Positions 35,411 to 44,198 of a stretch of 64,000 nucleotides of DNA are shown piece by piece; the first letter of the stretch is position 1, and each line of letters starts with the position of its first letter. Origin of the DNA: Streptomyces canus 299MFChir4.1. Lineage in GTDB: Bacteria; Actinomycetota; Actinomycetes; Streptomycetales; Streptomycetaceae. The stretch is taken from assembly GCF_000383615.1 (NCBI RefSeq), contig NZ_KB911586.1, positions 402,061 through 466,060 on the forward strand, given 5' to 3'. Under the pieces are notes generated by a model. The model saw only the letters and a list, made by a program, of their open reading frames with translations, was not told the DNA's origin and searched no databases. The position numbers and the translations under genes were made by a program.

Positions 35411-36652
35411 CTACTTCGTGGGTGCCGGAGGATCGTCCGGCGGTGGCTGCTCGGGCGGGGACGGGGGTGCCGTGTCGCCTGAGTGCGCGCTGTTGAGGGG
35501 CGCGGCGATGTCGTCGCCGCCCTCGATCGGCGGCAGCTTCTCCTTGGCCCGGATCTCGTTCTGCGTCATGCCGCCGATGGTTCGAGCCGTGGCGTACCAG
35601 GACCAGCGGCCGGCGGTGTCGGTGCGTTCCAGCTCACTGGTGTCGAACACGGCGGCCTGGCCGCGCGGCAGCATGGCCGTCCAGGCGTCCTCGAACGTCC
35701 CCAGCCAGTCATCCAGGGTCCACACGCGGAAACCGAGAGCCTGCTGCTCGATGCCCGTACCCCAGCTGGTGGTGCGATCGACCTGGCCGAGCATGTGCGG
35801 CGGGACGCCATACAGCATCGCCATGTCGAGGTTCTGCGCCGCGCGGGTGCCGAGGAACTGGGCGTCCTCGGGCGTGACAGAGATGTTCGTCCAGGCCGCA
35901 CCGCCGGACAGGACGCCGATCGCGTGCGCGTTGGGCAGGCCCGAGTGCGAGGCCTCGAAACCCTCCTTCATCTCCCGCGCGCGCTTCTTATCGAGGTCGC
36001 CGGGCACGGTGATGACACCCGTCATGTGGGCGCCCTTGCCGAAGTACTGGGCGCCGTACTGCTCGGCAGCCAGCCCGAGGCCGATGGACTGCCGGGCGTA
36101 GCTGACCGGGGACATGCCGGTCGGCGAGCCGGGCATGCACATCCCGGTCAGGTGCAGCATCGAGTTCGGGTTGTCGACCTTGATGCGGTTGACCTCGTAG
36201 TCGCGGCTACCGTCATCGTTCATCGTGACCTTGACCTGGTCAGGGTGAAGGACAGCGATCCGAGAGGGCCGGTACAGGTAGTCCCAGGCGGTGACCATGC
36301 CGTAGCCGTTGCCGCGCAGCAGCAGGGAGATGGCCAGCTGCTTCAGGCCGGCGCGGCGGGTCGGGAATTGAGTACTGCTGGCGCCGCCGAAGGGGTCGAC
36401 CACGATGGTGGGGGCCGTCGGGGTCGGTACTTGGACGCCGCCACGGGTGACCATCGCGTTCAGGGGCAGTCGGGAGATCGCCGCGGACAGGATGCGCACG
36501 CACGCCTGCAGGGCGATCAGCTGCATGGCTGTCTGGTCGTTGACGGCGACGCCGGACGCCGTCGGCGTCATCAGGGAGCCGTTCGTGGGGATGCTGCTGT
36601 CCCCGAACTGCGCGACGGTGCGGCGCTCGGCAACGCGGCGGGAAAGGCTCAC
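35411..36652 (-). CDS. phage portal protein
   Basis: A 413-aa HK97-type portal that forms the DNA entry ring. Typical segments are LQACVRILSAAISRLPL, LLLRGNGYG and the C-terminal GGMTQNEIRAKEKLPPIEGGD; a Pro-rich tail follows. GTG 36652 overlaps the upstream stop (GTGA). Confidence 0.9.
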   Translation of the reverse strand: MSLSRRVAERRTVAQFGDSSIPTNGSLMTPTASGVAVNDQTAMQLIALQACVRILSAAISRLPLNAMVTRGGVQVPTPTAPTIVVDPFGGASSTQFPTRRAGLKQLAISLLLRGNGYGMVTAWDYLYRPSRIAVLHPDQVKVTMNDDGSRDYEVNRIKVDNPNSMLHLTGMCMPGSPTGMSPVSYARQSIGLGLAAEQYGAQYFGKGAHMTGVITVPGDLDKKRAREMKEGFEASHSGLPNAHAIGVLSGGAAWTNISVTPEDAQFLGTRAAQNLDMAMLYGVPPHMLGQVDRTTSWGTGIEQQALGFRVWTLDDWLGTFEDAWTAMLPRGQAAVFDTSELERTDTAGRWSWYATARTIGGMTQNEIRAKEKLPPIEGGDDIAAPLNSAHSGDTAPPSPPEQPPPDDPPAPTK

Positions 36653-36840
36653 TGGTCCACCGCCCATCCGATGTAGAGCAGGACCAGGCCGAGCGCGGCC
36701 AGGCCGATGATGGGCTGCCACCACCAGGCGGCCCCGACGAGGCAGCCCAGGCCGGCCACATCCATCACATCCGTCAGCAGGCGGCGCGGCCGGGCGGGCT
36801 TGGGGATGCGCAGGGCCCGGATCCGTGTCCAGACGCGCAC
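36649..36840 (-). CDS. 63-aa membrane protein between terminase and portal
   Basis: A basic start (VRVWTRIRALRIPKPARPRR) and one or two hydrophobic helices (VAGLGCLVGAAWWW and IIGLAALGLVLLYIGW). GTG 36840 is chosen because an earlier GTG lies within the AGGAGG ribosome site. The role is unknown; small membrane proteins here occur in other actinophages. Confidence 0.65.
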   Translation of the reverse strand: MRVWTRIRALRIPKPARPRRLLTDVMDVAGLGCLVGAAWWWQPIIGLAALGLVLLYIGWAVDQ

Positions 36841-36849
36841 GGGCACCTC

Positions 36850-38409
36850 CTACAGGTCGGCCCAGCTGAAGAACTGCGGCGTCGGCTCGGGTTCGGGTTC
36901 CTGGCAGGCCCGTTCGTGGGCCATGACCGCGGCCACGGCGAGGTCGATCTTTCGGGGGCTGTTCTTCGCGTCCTTCGACAGGCGCGAGCCGCGCGAGTCG
37001 GTCTTGACCACGCAGTTCGACAGGTGCCGGGCAAGCCGTGGGTCACCGGAATGCGTGAGCGAGCGGTTCATGACGGCCTCGTAGAAGCGCGTCGTCGCCG
37101 GGATCATGCGGGCCGGAGACTGCGGGAACTCGACGACCGGCAGGCCCTCGTCTTCCAGCACCTGGTACGTGCGGCCCCACCGGTACGGGTCGCACACGAT
37201 CTCCCGCACGTTCCAGCGGCGGCAGGCGGCCCGGATGGCGGCCTCCACCTCCAGGATCGGCACGTTCCAGTCGTGGCCGGCGTCCGACGGCTTCTCCCAG
37301 GCCTCGACGACGTCCACGTGCGGCACCTCGCCGCAGGAGACGACGACCAGCGCCGTGCTGTCACCGTTGAACGAGCCGTCGAAGCCGAGACAGACCTCGT
37401 CGCCATCCTCGATGCCGTCGCCGCCGAGGCAGGCGTCCCAGGCGCCGGCGGGCAGCCACGTCACGGCTGTGTTCACCCACTGGTTCAGCCGTTTCGTGCG
37501 GAACTCCGCCTCCGGGGTCCGCTTCACCGCGGCCTCGAAGTCCTCCGGGTCGATCAGATCACCGAAGGCGGGGTTCGCCATCGCCCACGTCGCGGCCAGC
37601 CGGTGATCCGCCTCGTCAGGGGCGCCCCACCAAGCCATGAAGAACGAGGGGTCAACCTCCTCGCCCGCGGCGATCTTCTGCCCGTACTGGAAGAGCCGGA
37701 AGCAGATGGAGTCCCTGCCACTGGAGTCCGTCTTCACGCCGGCCGTCGTAATGCCGATCAGCATCGGGTCGACGCGGGCGCCGGCCGCCAACGCCATCAC
37801 GTTGAACAGCTCGTCGTTGGGCTGCACGTGCAGCTCGTCGAAGAGCACCCGCGTTGGCGAGAGGCCCTCCTTGGTGAAGGCCTCCGCCGACAGGCAGCGG
37901 TAGACGCTGCCCGTGCTCGGCACCTCGAGCGCGTCCTTGTAGACCTTGATGGCCTCGGACAGGTCCGGGCTGTTCTCCACCATGCGCCGGGCGTCGCCGA
38001 AGACGATGCGGGCCTGCTCCTTGTCGCCGGCGCAGGAGTACACCTCGGCGCCGGTGCCCTCGAACAGGCCATCCAGGGCGATCCCCGCGCCGAGGCCGCT
38101 CTTGCCGTTCTTCCGCGGCTCGCCGACCAGGGCCACACGATGGCGACGGCGTCCATCCCGGCGGCGGGCGAACAGGTGGCCCAACAGCTTGTGTTGCCAC
38201 GGCCTGAGCAGCAGCGGCGAGCCGGACGGGCCCGCGAACGTGTCCTTCGTGACGACGCAGAGCGTCTCAATGAAGTCGGCGACGTCCGGGCCGTCGCCGC
38301 GCTTCACGTCCGCGGCGGGGACCGCGGTCAGGAACCGCGGCGGCCAGCTACCCGCCGCCCTGGAGGCGCGCTGTCCTCCGCTGGACGAGCTCTTCGAGCT
38401 TGGAGGCAC
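36850..38409 (-). CDS. terminase large subunit
   Basis: A 519-aa DNA packaging motor. The ATPase Walker A-like motif is GEPRKNGKS (residue ~95), Walker B is VLFDELH, and the nuclease metal site starts at GFDGSFNGDSTALVV. Start GTG 38409 follows GGAGG and overlaps the small-subunit gene. The HK97-like sequence and a nearby HNH gene point to cohesive-end packaging. Confidence 0.92.
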   Translation of the reverse strand: MPPSSKSSSSGGQRASRAAGSWPPRFLTAVPAADVKRGDGPDVADFIETLCVVTKDTFAGPSGSPLLLRPWQHKLLGHLFARRRDGRRRHRVALVGEPRKNGKSGLGAGIALDGLFEGTGAEVYSCAGDKEQARIVFGDARRMVENSPDLSEAIKVYKDALEVPSTGSVYRCLSAEAFTKEGLSPTRVLFDELHVQPNDELFNVMALAAGARVDPMLIGITTAGVKTDSSGRDSICFRLFQYGQKIAAGEEVDPSFFMAWWGAPDEADHRLAATWAMANPAFGDLIDPEDFEAAVKRTPEAEFRTKRLNQWVNTAVTWLPAGAWDACLGGDGIEDGDEVCLGFDGSFNGDSTALVVVSCGEVPHVDVVEAWEKPSDAGHDWNVPILEVEAAIRAACRRWNVREIVCDPYRWGRTYQVLEDEGLPVVEFPQSPARMIPATTRFYEAVMNRSLTHSGDPRLARHLSNCVVKTDSRGSRLSKDAKNSPRKIDLAVAAVMAHERACQEPEPEPTPQFFSWADL

Positions 38410-38836
38410 GCTTCACCTCCGCGTACCCGAGCCGGGCCCGGTCGGTCGGCGTGAAACCGCACAGGGACTCCCACTTGGTCATCTGGGACTCCAGCGCGCG
38501 GATCTCGGAGAGCAGCGGGTGCGCCCGCATCTGGCCCATGGAGCCGGTCACCATGTAGCCGTCCTGGGCGACCTGGTCCCGCATCGCTTCACGCTCGTCG
38601 TGCGCCTCGCACAGCCGCGTCAGCACGTCCAGATCGGTCGCCGGGGACAGCCATGCCTGCCCGGCCGTCCAGAGCCGTTCCCAGGTGCGTTGGCCGGTCT
38701 CGCCGAGGGTGTCGGGCGGTGGCGGAGTGTCGGCGACGGCGGCGAGGTGCACGACGGGCTCGGGGAGGTTCCTCTTGCCCGGGTTGCCAGTTCGGCGCTT
38801 ACGTTCTGTGGGCGTTGGCGGTCGACCTGCGGTCAT
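38348..38836 (-). CDS. terminase small subunit (P27 family)
   Basis: A 162-aa protein with the P27-type start AGRPPTPTERKRRTGNPGKRN and a helical body that binds the packaging site. ATG 38836 was preferred over GTG 38845, which lies in the GGGGG ribosome site. Confidence 0.85.
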   Translation of the reverse strand: MTAGRPPTPTERKRRTGNPGKRNLPEPVVHLAAVADTPPPPDTLGETGQRTWERLWTAGQAWLSPATDLDVLTRLCEAHDEREAMRDQVAQDGYMVTGSMGQMRAHPLLSEIRALESQMTKWESLCGFTPTDRARLGYAEVKRASKLEELVQRRTARLQGGG

Positions 38837-39110
38837 GATCAGCACCCCCGAAAAGGAACTAGATCAAAAACCGGCCCATTTTCGCGTCGCCGTGTGGGGG
38901 ATGGGGGGCCGGGTCCGAAGACGATCATCATCTCAAGATCGACCCCGCCCCCCTTATGCGACGGCGCGAGCCGCGCTGGTCACGTGGGGTGACCCCGGTC
39001 GACTTGGGGGACTGCCGTGGCTGCTGCCGACCACCAGGGGACGGCGGCGCATGCCGGTCGGTAGCCTTGCGCTCTTGCCGCTGGGGAGCGGCCGAACTGT
39101 GGGGGTTCCT
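38837..39110. other. divergent gap upstream of the terminase genes, candidate cos region
   Basis: A 274-bp non-coding gap with G-runs (TGTGGGGGATGGGGGGCC near 38895). It carries promoters for the 103-aa gene and perhaps the terminase operon. Packaging sites usually lie here; the exact cos cannot be read from the sequence. Confidence 0.4.
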
Positions 39111-39422
39111 ATGGGGTTCATCAAGGACGCGAAGGCCAAGTCGATTGCCGAGCAGGCAGCGCGCGCCATCTCGGAGGGACGGCAGGTGTTCGCCTGTCGT
39201 GTGAACGAGGGCGGCTGGAACGACAACTGGGGTGGGTCGCTGTCCGGTGTGGCCGAGCAGATTGAGGCGGTGGAGTCCGCGGGGTGGCGGCTCGACCAGT
39301 CGACGTTCCTGCCGGGCAAGGGGCAGAACGTGAGCGCGTTCCTCATCTTCCGCCGGGCGCAGGTGCCGGCGCCGCAGGCGTACCAGGTGCAGCCAGGTAC
39401 GACGTGGGGTCAGCAGGGCTGA
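39111..39422 (+). CDS. 103-aa host-type protein, likely moron
   Basis: MGFIKDAKAKSIAEQAARAISEGRQVF followed by VAEQIEAVESAGWRLDQ and LIFRR resembles a small protein family common on streptomycete chromosomes. It is the only plus-strand gene in the late region, has its own GGGGG ribosome site, and overlaps the HNH gene tail to tail by 13 bp. These traits suggest a captured host gene expressed independently, perhaps in the lysogen. The function is unknown. Confidence 0.75.
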   Translation: MGFIKDAKAKSIAEQAARAISEGRQVFACRVNEGGWNDNWGGSLSGVAEQIEAVESAGWRLDQSTFLPGKGQNVSAFLIFRRAQVPAPQAYQVQPGTTWGQQG

Positions 39423-39760
39423 TCTCGCTTGCGGCTGTTGCAGGGGCGGCACAGTACTTGGACGTTGTCCGGGGAATCTGTGCCGCCTTGTGCTTTCGGG
39501 GCGATGTGGTCCGCAGTGAGGTCGGTGGCGGAATGGGCCGGGACCTTCCAGCCAGGGCACCAGTCGCCATGCTCGGCCCTGTGCTGGGCTACTGCCTGGG
39601 CTGCGGTGGTGCGCCACTGCTGGGTGTAGCCACGCTGGTGTGCGCTGCCTCGCACTCTGTCCTGCTGCTGCTGCCACGCTGCTTGGCATGGGTCGCAGCG
39701 TGAGGGGTTGCGGGTGAGGGTGCCGCATACGAGGCAGGGGCGGCGCCGGCGTGTGGCCAT
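39410..39760 (-). CDS. HNH endonuclease
   Basis: A 116-aa nuclease. The HNH core reads LTADHIAPKAQGGTDSPDNVQVLCRPCNSRK, with an N-terminal CLVCG/CDPC pair for structural zinc. HNH proteins beside the terminase are needed for cos cleavage in HK97-type phages. Confidence 0.88.
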   Translation of the reverse strand: MATRRRRPCLVCGTLTRNPSRCDPCQAAWQQQQDRVRGSAHQRGYTQQWRTTAAQAVAQHRAEHGDWCPGWKVPAHSATDLTADHIAPKAQGGTDSPDNVQVLCRPCNSRKRDQPC

Positions 39761-39782
39761 GGCTGCCTCCCCTGAGCATGGC

Positions 39783-39816
39783 GAAGCCCCGGACCGGGGG
39801 GATTGGCCGGGGCTTC
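39783..39816. terminator. hairpin between HTH and HNH genes
   Basis: GAAGCCCCGG and its complement enclose a 14-base loop. There is no clear T-run. Confidence 0.55.
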
Positions 39817-39887
39817 GTCATGCGTCTGTGGTGCCGTCTGGGGGCACAGTTGTTCACCGAGATCGTTACACGCTGTCTGACCTGCGG

Positions 39888-40088
39888 TCAAGCGGCGTCG
39901 CGCTGTTGCCGCTTGGCGAGCAGTGCGGCCACGTCCGTGACGGCGTACCAGGGCTGTCGGGGTGTGCCGCCTGAGCGCTGCAGCTGGCCGCGGTGGACGA
40001 GCAGACGGACACCTCCGAGGGTGATGCCGAGCTGCTGCGCGGTCTGGTGAGCGGTGAGGTGGCCGGGCCGGATCATCTGCGACTCCAT
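39888..40088 (-). CDS. 66-aa MerR/excisionase-like HTH protein
   Basis: A single helix-turn-helix (HLTAHQTAQQLGITLGGVRLLVHRGQL) with a short wing (PWYAVTDVAALLAKR), the HTH_17 pattern used by Xis and small regulators. The CAGGGAGG repeat array lies directly upstream, so it could control its own promoter, the late genes downstream, or recombination. Confidence 0.7.
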   Translation of the reverse strand: MESQMIRPGHLTAHQTAQQLGITLGGVRLLVHRGQLQRSGGTPRQPWYAVTDVAALLAKRQQRDAA

Positions 40089-40103
40089 GACCCCATGATG
40101 CGG

Positions 40104-40252
40104 CAGGGAGGGAGGCCATAGCGGGCGCCAAGGAGGCCATATGCGGGGGACAGCGCGTCCCTCGCAAACGGCCTCCCTGCCTCCCTGTGGCTACGTCATT
40201 GCAGGTCAACCGCAGGGAGGCTCTCAGGGAGGCTTTCAGGGAGAACTCCCTG
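40104..40252. repeat. CAGGGAGG repeat array after the translocase gene
   Basis: Direct copies of CAGGGAGGCT begin at 40213 and 40225, with a CAGGGAG at 40237, an exact 12-bp period. The last forms the palindrome CAGGGAG-AA-CTCCCTG (40237-40252). Inverted copies GCCTCCCTG lie at 40171-40179 and 40179-40187. Further copies are CAGGGAGGGAGGCC at 40104 and AAGGAGGCC at 40130. The array lies between the 3' end of the translocase gene and the HTH gene. Confidence 0.75.
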
Positions 40253-40269
40253 ATCCCTCCAGGCTCCCT

Positions 40270-42333
40270 CTACGCCGCGTCGCGGGCGGCGAGGGCGTCG
40301 CGGACCGTCTGGCGGTCGACGACCATGACGCCGTTGGACTTGTACGGGGCGGCGTCGTACTGCTCCAGGTATTCCTTGAGGTCGCTGTTGTTCCACTCCT
40401 TGTAGACGGCCGCGTTGAGGGCGGTGAGGCGCTGGAGGACGTCCCGGGTGAGGACGCGGGTGTCGGTGCCGAAGATGTGGGCGATGTCGGCGAGCGGGTC
40501 GACGTCCTTGACGGGCGTCAGCTGGTGGACGGTGGCGACGCCGTTGCGCAGCTGCTTGGCGCGCTCGGCGATCTCCTTGGCCGGTTCGGTGTCGATGAAG
40601 TGGGTCCGGACGGTGATGGAGGCCTCGCCGGCCGGGATGTCGATGCCGTCGGAGGCGACGACGACCGTGCCCTTGTCGAGGCCCTGACGCAGCAGGTGAG
40701 GGGCTGCGCCGCCGTCGACGGCCTTGTCTCCGAGTGCCATCTTGGCCTGGGATTCGGTGCCGACGACGAGGGAGGCGCGGGTGTGCGCGCCCTCGCGGAC
40801 CAACTTGGGGAGGTTCTCGTCGGTGGGGTCCTGCGTGCCCTGCCACAGGGTGACGTTGACGGCGCGGCCCTGGTTGTGGAGGCGCCGGCAGGCCATGAAG
40901 TACCTGCTGGTGGCCTTCTTGCCGCCATAGGGCAGCTTGTTGTCGTCCTTGAGCGGGTTCATGAACGCGACCTGCGCCTCGTCGACGATGACGACGAGCG
41001 GATCGTGGACGGTGCCGGGCGGCGCCTGGAGACGGTCCTCCATCTCCTTCACGGCGGCCTCGACCATCTCGGTTACGGCGCAGGCGTGCTCGTCGGTCGG
41101 GCCCTGGATGAGCACCTTGGCCAGGGCCTCGAACATGGCCCAGTCGCCTACGCCCTTGAGGTCGCCGATCCAGAACTCGACGGTGGGGTCGAAGGCGAGC
41201 CACAGGGCGAGGGCGCGCAGGCTGGCGGTCTTGCCCTGGTTGGACAGGCCGGTGATGAGGAGCATGCGCTGGTACAGGCTGAGCGCGACGGCGTCGCCGC
41301 GCAGGGACTGGCCCCAAGGGGCGCGGCCGGTCTTGTAGTTGGCGCGGACGTCGGGGTCGGTGACCAGCGGCGACGGCCCGATGGGCTCGTCGAGGGCTCC
41401 GGAGTCGGCGATCCACAGGCGGACGGTGCGGGCGGCTGGCGGGATGGTGATGAACACCTCGTGTTCGTGCCGGTTGAGGTTCTCGGCGAGCTTGCGGCGC
41501 CGCTTCTGGATCTCCTCGGTGGAGACGCCGGTGGGCAGGGTGACGTCGACCTCGACGCCGCAGCCTGCGATGACGATGGGGGAGAGCATGGCGGCGCCCA
41601 TGTCGGCCATGTCTTCGAGCGCCTTGCGCAGGGCGGCGATTCCGAGGTCGCGGAAGGCTGTGACCACGATGGACGGGGTGATGGGTCCGCCGAGGTCGCG
41701 GACTTGTGCAGGCAGGGCCCACTGGGGTGCGGTGTGGCGGTTGCGTCCGACGGCCCAGATGGCGGCGAGGGCGATCCATGGGGCGGCGGCGAGAGCGGGC
41801 CCCCAGACGATGCCTGCGATGAGCGCGACCCAGCGGACCAAGTCGACGACGGTTTCGATGGGCGTGAGGACGTCGTGGACGTCGTGGTTGGCCCAGGCGA
41901 GCAGGATGCCGAGCATCAGCAGCAGGCCGCCGGTCCCGACGGCTGCGGAGGCGGTGGCCTTGGGCAGGTTGAGGGCAAGCTGCAGCATGTCCATGCGCCG
42001 CTTGTGGCGGGCGGCCCGGAACTGGTGGCCGCGGGCTTCCCATTCCTTGACCTCTTCGAGGAGGCCGGCGGCTTCGGCGGCCCGGATCATGCGCTCGTAG
42101 CGGGAGGCGCTGCGGCCGTCCCAGGCTCGTCGGGCGACGACGCGTGTGCCGCCGGCGACGTAGGACGCGTGGCGGACGGCGAGGCGTCCTGTGGTGCGGA
42201 CGCGTTCGTCGGCGAGGGCGGCTTTGGCGATGCGGAGGTAGCGGGCGCGGCGGCGTTCGGGACGGGTCGAGGACTCCTCTTTCGGGTGGGCGTCCTCGGC
42301 GTCCTCTGGCGTCTTGATGAGGGTGATTGTCAT
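40270..42333 (-). CDS. FtsK/TraB-like DNA translocase
   Basis: A 687-aa protein. A basic N-terminus precedes two hydrophobic segments (about residues 125-190), then an FtsK/SpoIIIE motor with Walker A GLSNQGKTAS (near residue 375) and Walker B VVIVDEAQVAF (near 480). The C-terminal 60 residues (VLTRDVLQRLTALNAAVYKEWNNSD...) look like a winged-helix DNA-reading domain, as in TraB and FtsK-gamma. TraB-type proteins move double-stranded plasmid DNA between hyphae. It is the last gene of an operon with DUF2637/Spd-like membrane proteins. Confidence 0.85.
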   Translation of the reverse strand: MTITLIKTPEDAEDAHPKEESSTRPERRRARYLRIAKAALADERVRTTGRLAVRHASYVAGGTRVVARRAWDGRSASRYERMIRAAEAAGLLEEVKEWEARGHQFRAARHKRRMDMLQLALNLPKATASAAVGTGGLLLMLGILLAWANHDVHDVLTPIETVVDLVRWVALIAGIVWGPALAAAPWIALAAIWAVGRNRHTAPQWALPAQVRDLGGPITPSIVVTAFRDLGIAALRKALEDMADMGAAMLSPIVIAGCGVEVDVTLPTGVSTEEIQKRRRKLAENLNRHEHEVFITIPPAARTVRLWIADSGALDEPIGPSPLVTDPDVRANYKTGRAPWGQSLRGDAVALSLYQRMLLITGLSNQGKTASLRALALWLAFDPTVEFWIGDLKGVGDWAMFEALAKVLIQGPTDEHACAVTEMVEAAVKEMEDRLQAPPGTVHDPLVVIVDEAQVAFMNPLKDDNKLPYGGKKATSRYFMACRRLHNQGRAVNVTLWQGTQDPTDENLPKLVREGAHTRASLVVGTESQAKMALGDKAVDGGAAPHLLRQGLDKGTVVVASDGIDIPAGEASITVRTHFIDTEPAKEIAERAKQLRNGVATVHQLTPVKDVDPLADIAHIFGTDTRVLTRDVLQRLTALNAAVYKEWNNSDLKEYLEQYDAAPYKSNGVMVVDRQTVRDALAARDAA

Positions 42334-42417
42334 GCTGGGGCTTCCTGCTCCTTGTTGGGCTGCGGGACGCCCGGGGACGGCGGTCGACTTGGCGGTAGGA
42401 CGCCGTCCCCGGGGTGG

Positions 42418-42600
42418 CTACTTCTTGCCGTTCTTCTTGCGGCGTTCCGCCGTCTTCTCGATGCGCCGGACCTTTTTCTGCAGGTCGCTCAGGTCAACCG
42501 TCGTACCAGCCAGGCCGCGCTTGGCCATCCGAGCGTGCAGGGCGACCAGGTGCAGCTGCTCGCCGCGGGTGAAGTCGGAAAAGCTCAGGTCATCGGCCAC
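42418..42600 (-). CDS. 60-aa basic protein
   Basis: A helical, Lys-rich C-terminus (LQKKVRRIEKTAERRKKNGKK). The GTG start lies 3 bp after the previous stop. Located just ahead of the translocase gene in the same operon; the function is unknown. Confidence 0.6.
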   Translation of the reverse strand: MADDLSFSDFTRGEQLHLVALHARMAKRGLAGTTVDLSDLQKKVRRIEKTAERRKKNGKK

Positions 42601-42603
42601 GGG

Positions 42604-42822
42604 TCAGGCCTCCGCCTTCTCATCGGTCTCGGGCAGGACGGCGGCGATGCGGGCGTGGGTGCGGGCGATGTCCGCCCACAAGGTGCCGGCCTCGGCGTAC
42701 CCCTGAACCCGGGAGTGGAGGTTCGGCTCGGCGCTGGTGGCGTAGCGCTCGGCGTCCCCGGCGAGCCGTTCGGCCCGGGTTACAGCGGAGTCGGCCAGAG
42801 CGAGGTGCTTGGTTCGGTCCAT
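42604..42822 (-). CDS. 72-aa helical hypothetical protein
   Basis: A small helical protein (MDRTKHLALADSAVTRAERLAGDAERYA ... WADIARTHARIAAVLPE) of a type often seen in streptomycete phages and plasmids. Part of the transfer-type operon. Confidence 0.65.
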   Translation of the reverse strand: MDRTKHLALADSAVTRAERLAGDAERYATSAEPNLHSRVQGYAEAGTLWADIARTHARIAAVLPETDEKAEA

Positions 42823-42836
42823 CAGGTTCCTCCTGG

Positions 42837-43022
42837 TCAGATGGGGCGGATTTCGCTGGACTCGCACAAGACGTCGGCGATCCAGAAGGCGTCGACGCGG
42901 ACCGTCCAACGGCCCTCGGTGAGCTCGCCGGGCGGGGCCTCGTCGATGACCTCGCCGGTCTTTCCAGCCGCGCGGGGGTCGTCCGCGCACGCGATGATCT
43001 GGACCTTCTGCCGCTTCGGCAT
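42837..43022 (-). CDS. 61-aa hypothetical protein
   Basis: A beta-rich small protein (VQIIACADDPRAAGKTGEVIDEAPPGELTEGRWTVRVDAFW) with no known motif. The ATG has an AGAAGGG site within the end of the preceding gene. Confidence 0.6.
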   Translation of the reverse strand: MPKRQKVQIIACADDPRAAGKTGEVIDEAPPGELTEGRWTVRVDAFWIADVLCESSEIRPI

Positions 43023-43024
43023 GG

Positions 43025-43342
43025 TCACTTGCCCTTCTGAAAGTCGCGCCACATGCTGCGCAGGACGAGCAGGCAGACGGTGGCGCAGGTGCCGCCGATG
43101 GCGACGGCGACCGCGAGCAGGGCGGCGGCCATGGCGAGCGCGGTGACCGCACCCGCGCCGACGATGCCGAGCACCACGTAGCTGGCGGGGATGCGCCGCG
43201 GCGCCCGGGCGGCCGGCGGCGGTGCGGGCTGCTGCTGGGTGGCCTGCTGGGTGGCGAGGACAGCGGCGACGATCCGGACGACGTCCGTGTTCGCGGCCGC
43301 GTCTCTGACCGCGGCCTCGGCCTTGTCGAGGGCGTCACTCAT
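43025..43342 (-). CDS. Spd-like small membrane protein
   Basis: A 105-aa protein: a helical N-terminus, a Pro/Ala linker, then two hydrophobic helices (YVVLGIVGAGAVTALAMAAALLAVAVAIGG) and a basic tail. The start overlaps the preceding stop by ATGA. Small membrane proteins clustered with a TraB/FtsK translocase recall the Spd (plasmid spread) proteins. Confidence 0.65.
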   Translation of the reverse strand: MSDALDKAEAAVRDAAANTDVVRIVAAVLATQQATQQQPAPPPAARAPRRIPASYVVLGIVGAGAVTALAMAAALLAVAVAIGGTCATVCLLVLRSMWRDFQKGK

Positions 43343-43527
43343 GCCAGGCCTTTCTTACTGCTACCGGTGAAAATCCTGGTCAGTCGAGGACCGAGGACGA
43401 CGCCGAGGACGAACGCGCCGATCACGGGCTGGGACAGCAGGGCCGCGGCGACGGCCGCGACGACCGCGAGGAGCGACGGGTACAGGAGCAGGAGGCCGAG
43501 CAGGGCGCCGAGGATGAGCAGCTTCAT
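43339..43527 (-). CDS. 62-aa membrane protein
   Basis: Almost wholly hydrophobic (MKLLILGALLGLLLLYPSLL and PVIGAFVLGVVLGP) with a basic end; two helices. It overlaps its neighbours by ATGA on both sides, the tight coupling typical of spd clusters. Confidence 0.65.
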   Translation of the reverse strand: MKLLILGALLGLLLLYPSLLAVVAAVAAALLSQPVIGAFVLGVVLGPRLTRIFTGSSKKGLA

Positions 43528-44198
43528 GTCCGGGCCTCCTGGGGGAGCTTGTCGGGGTGGAAGAGGTTGTGTCCGCGGGGCGTCTTGTCGTGGACGGTGA
43601 GCGTCCCGTTGGCGACCCAGCTGCGGACCGTGGAGGGGTCGACGCCGAACCGGTCGGCGACGTCCTTGGACGTGAGCAGGACGGGCGTGTCTGCAATTGC
43701 GGACACCGCGTCCTGGCCCGTCCCGGGCGGGAGTTGAGGCGTCTCGGGTGCGTCCTGCTCGTCGTCGCGGTCGAGGGTGTACTCGACGGGCTCCGGGACG
43801 CTGGGCGTCTGGTCGGGGACGGGCGGGACGGTGGCGGACAAGGTGGCGTCCTGTGGCGTCTGCCTGGCGAGTGCGTGTGTACGCCAGAGGGCGATCGGCA
43901 CGAGCAGGGAGACGACGGCGACGAGGTTGAGGTCGACCTGGACGACGCCCGCTTCGAGGGCGTGGGCGGCGACCTGGGCGGCGCCCATGAGCATCAGCGA
44001 CAGGGCGACATCGAAGGCGCGGAACCAGCGCAGGGCGGCGATCACGTAAAAGTCGATGGCCAGGGGCAGCATGACGGCGACCGGGATGACGGCGCCGAGT
44101 CTGCGCGCGAGCTCGTACTCGGCGGTTGCGGTGTAGCAGATGCCGGCGGTGAGCGAGCCTCTGCGGACCCAGGTTCCGATGGTGTTGGGGGTGCTCAC
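43524..44198 (-). CDS. DUF2637/SpdB-like membrane protein with C-terminal HTH
   Basis: A 224-aa protein. Residues 15-110 hold three or four hydrophobic helices typical of DUF2637 (IPVAVMLPLAIDFYVIAALRW). After an acidic Pro-rich linker a MerR-like HTH follows at 175-215 (LTSKDVADRFGVDPSTVRSWVANGTL). SpdB proteins support intramycelial plasmid spread in Streptomyces and bind DNA. GTG 44198 overlaps the upstream stop (GTGA). Confidence 0.78.
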   Translation of the reverse strand: MSTPNTIGTWVRRGSLTAGICYTATAEYELARRLGAVIPVAVMLPLAIDFYVIAALRWFRAFDVALSLMLMGAAQVAAHALEAGVVQVDLNLVAVVSLLVPIALWRTHALARQTPQDATLSATVPPVPDQTPSVPEPVEYTLDRDDEQDAPETPQLPPGTGQDAVSAIADTPVLLTSKDVADRFGVDPSTVRSWVANGTLTVHDKTPRGHNLFHPDKLPQEART

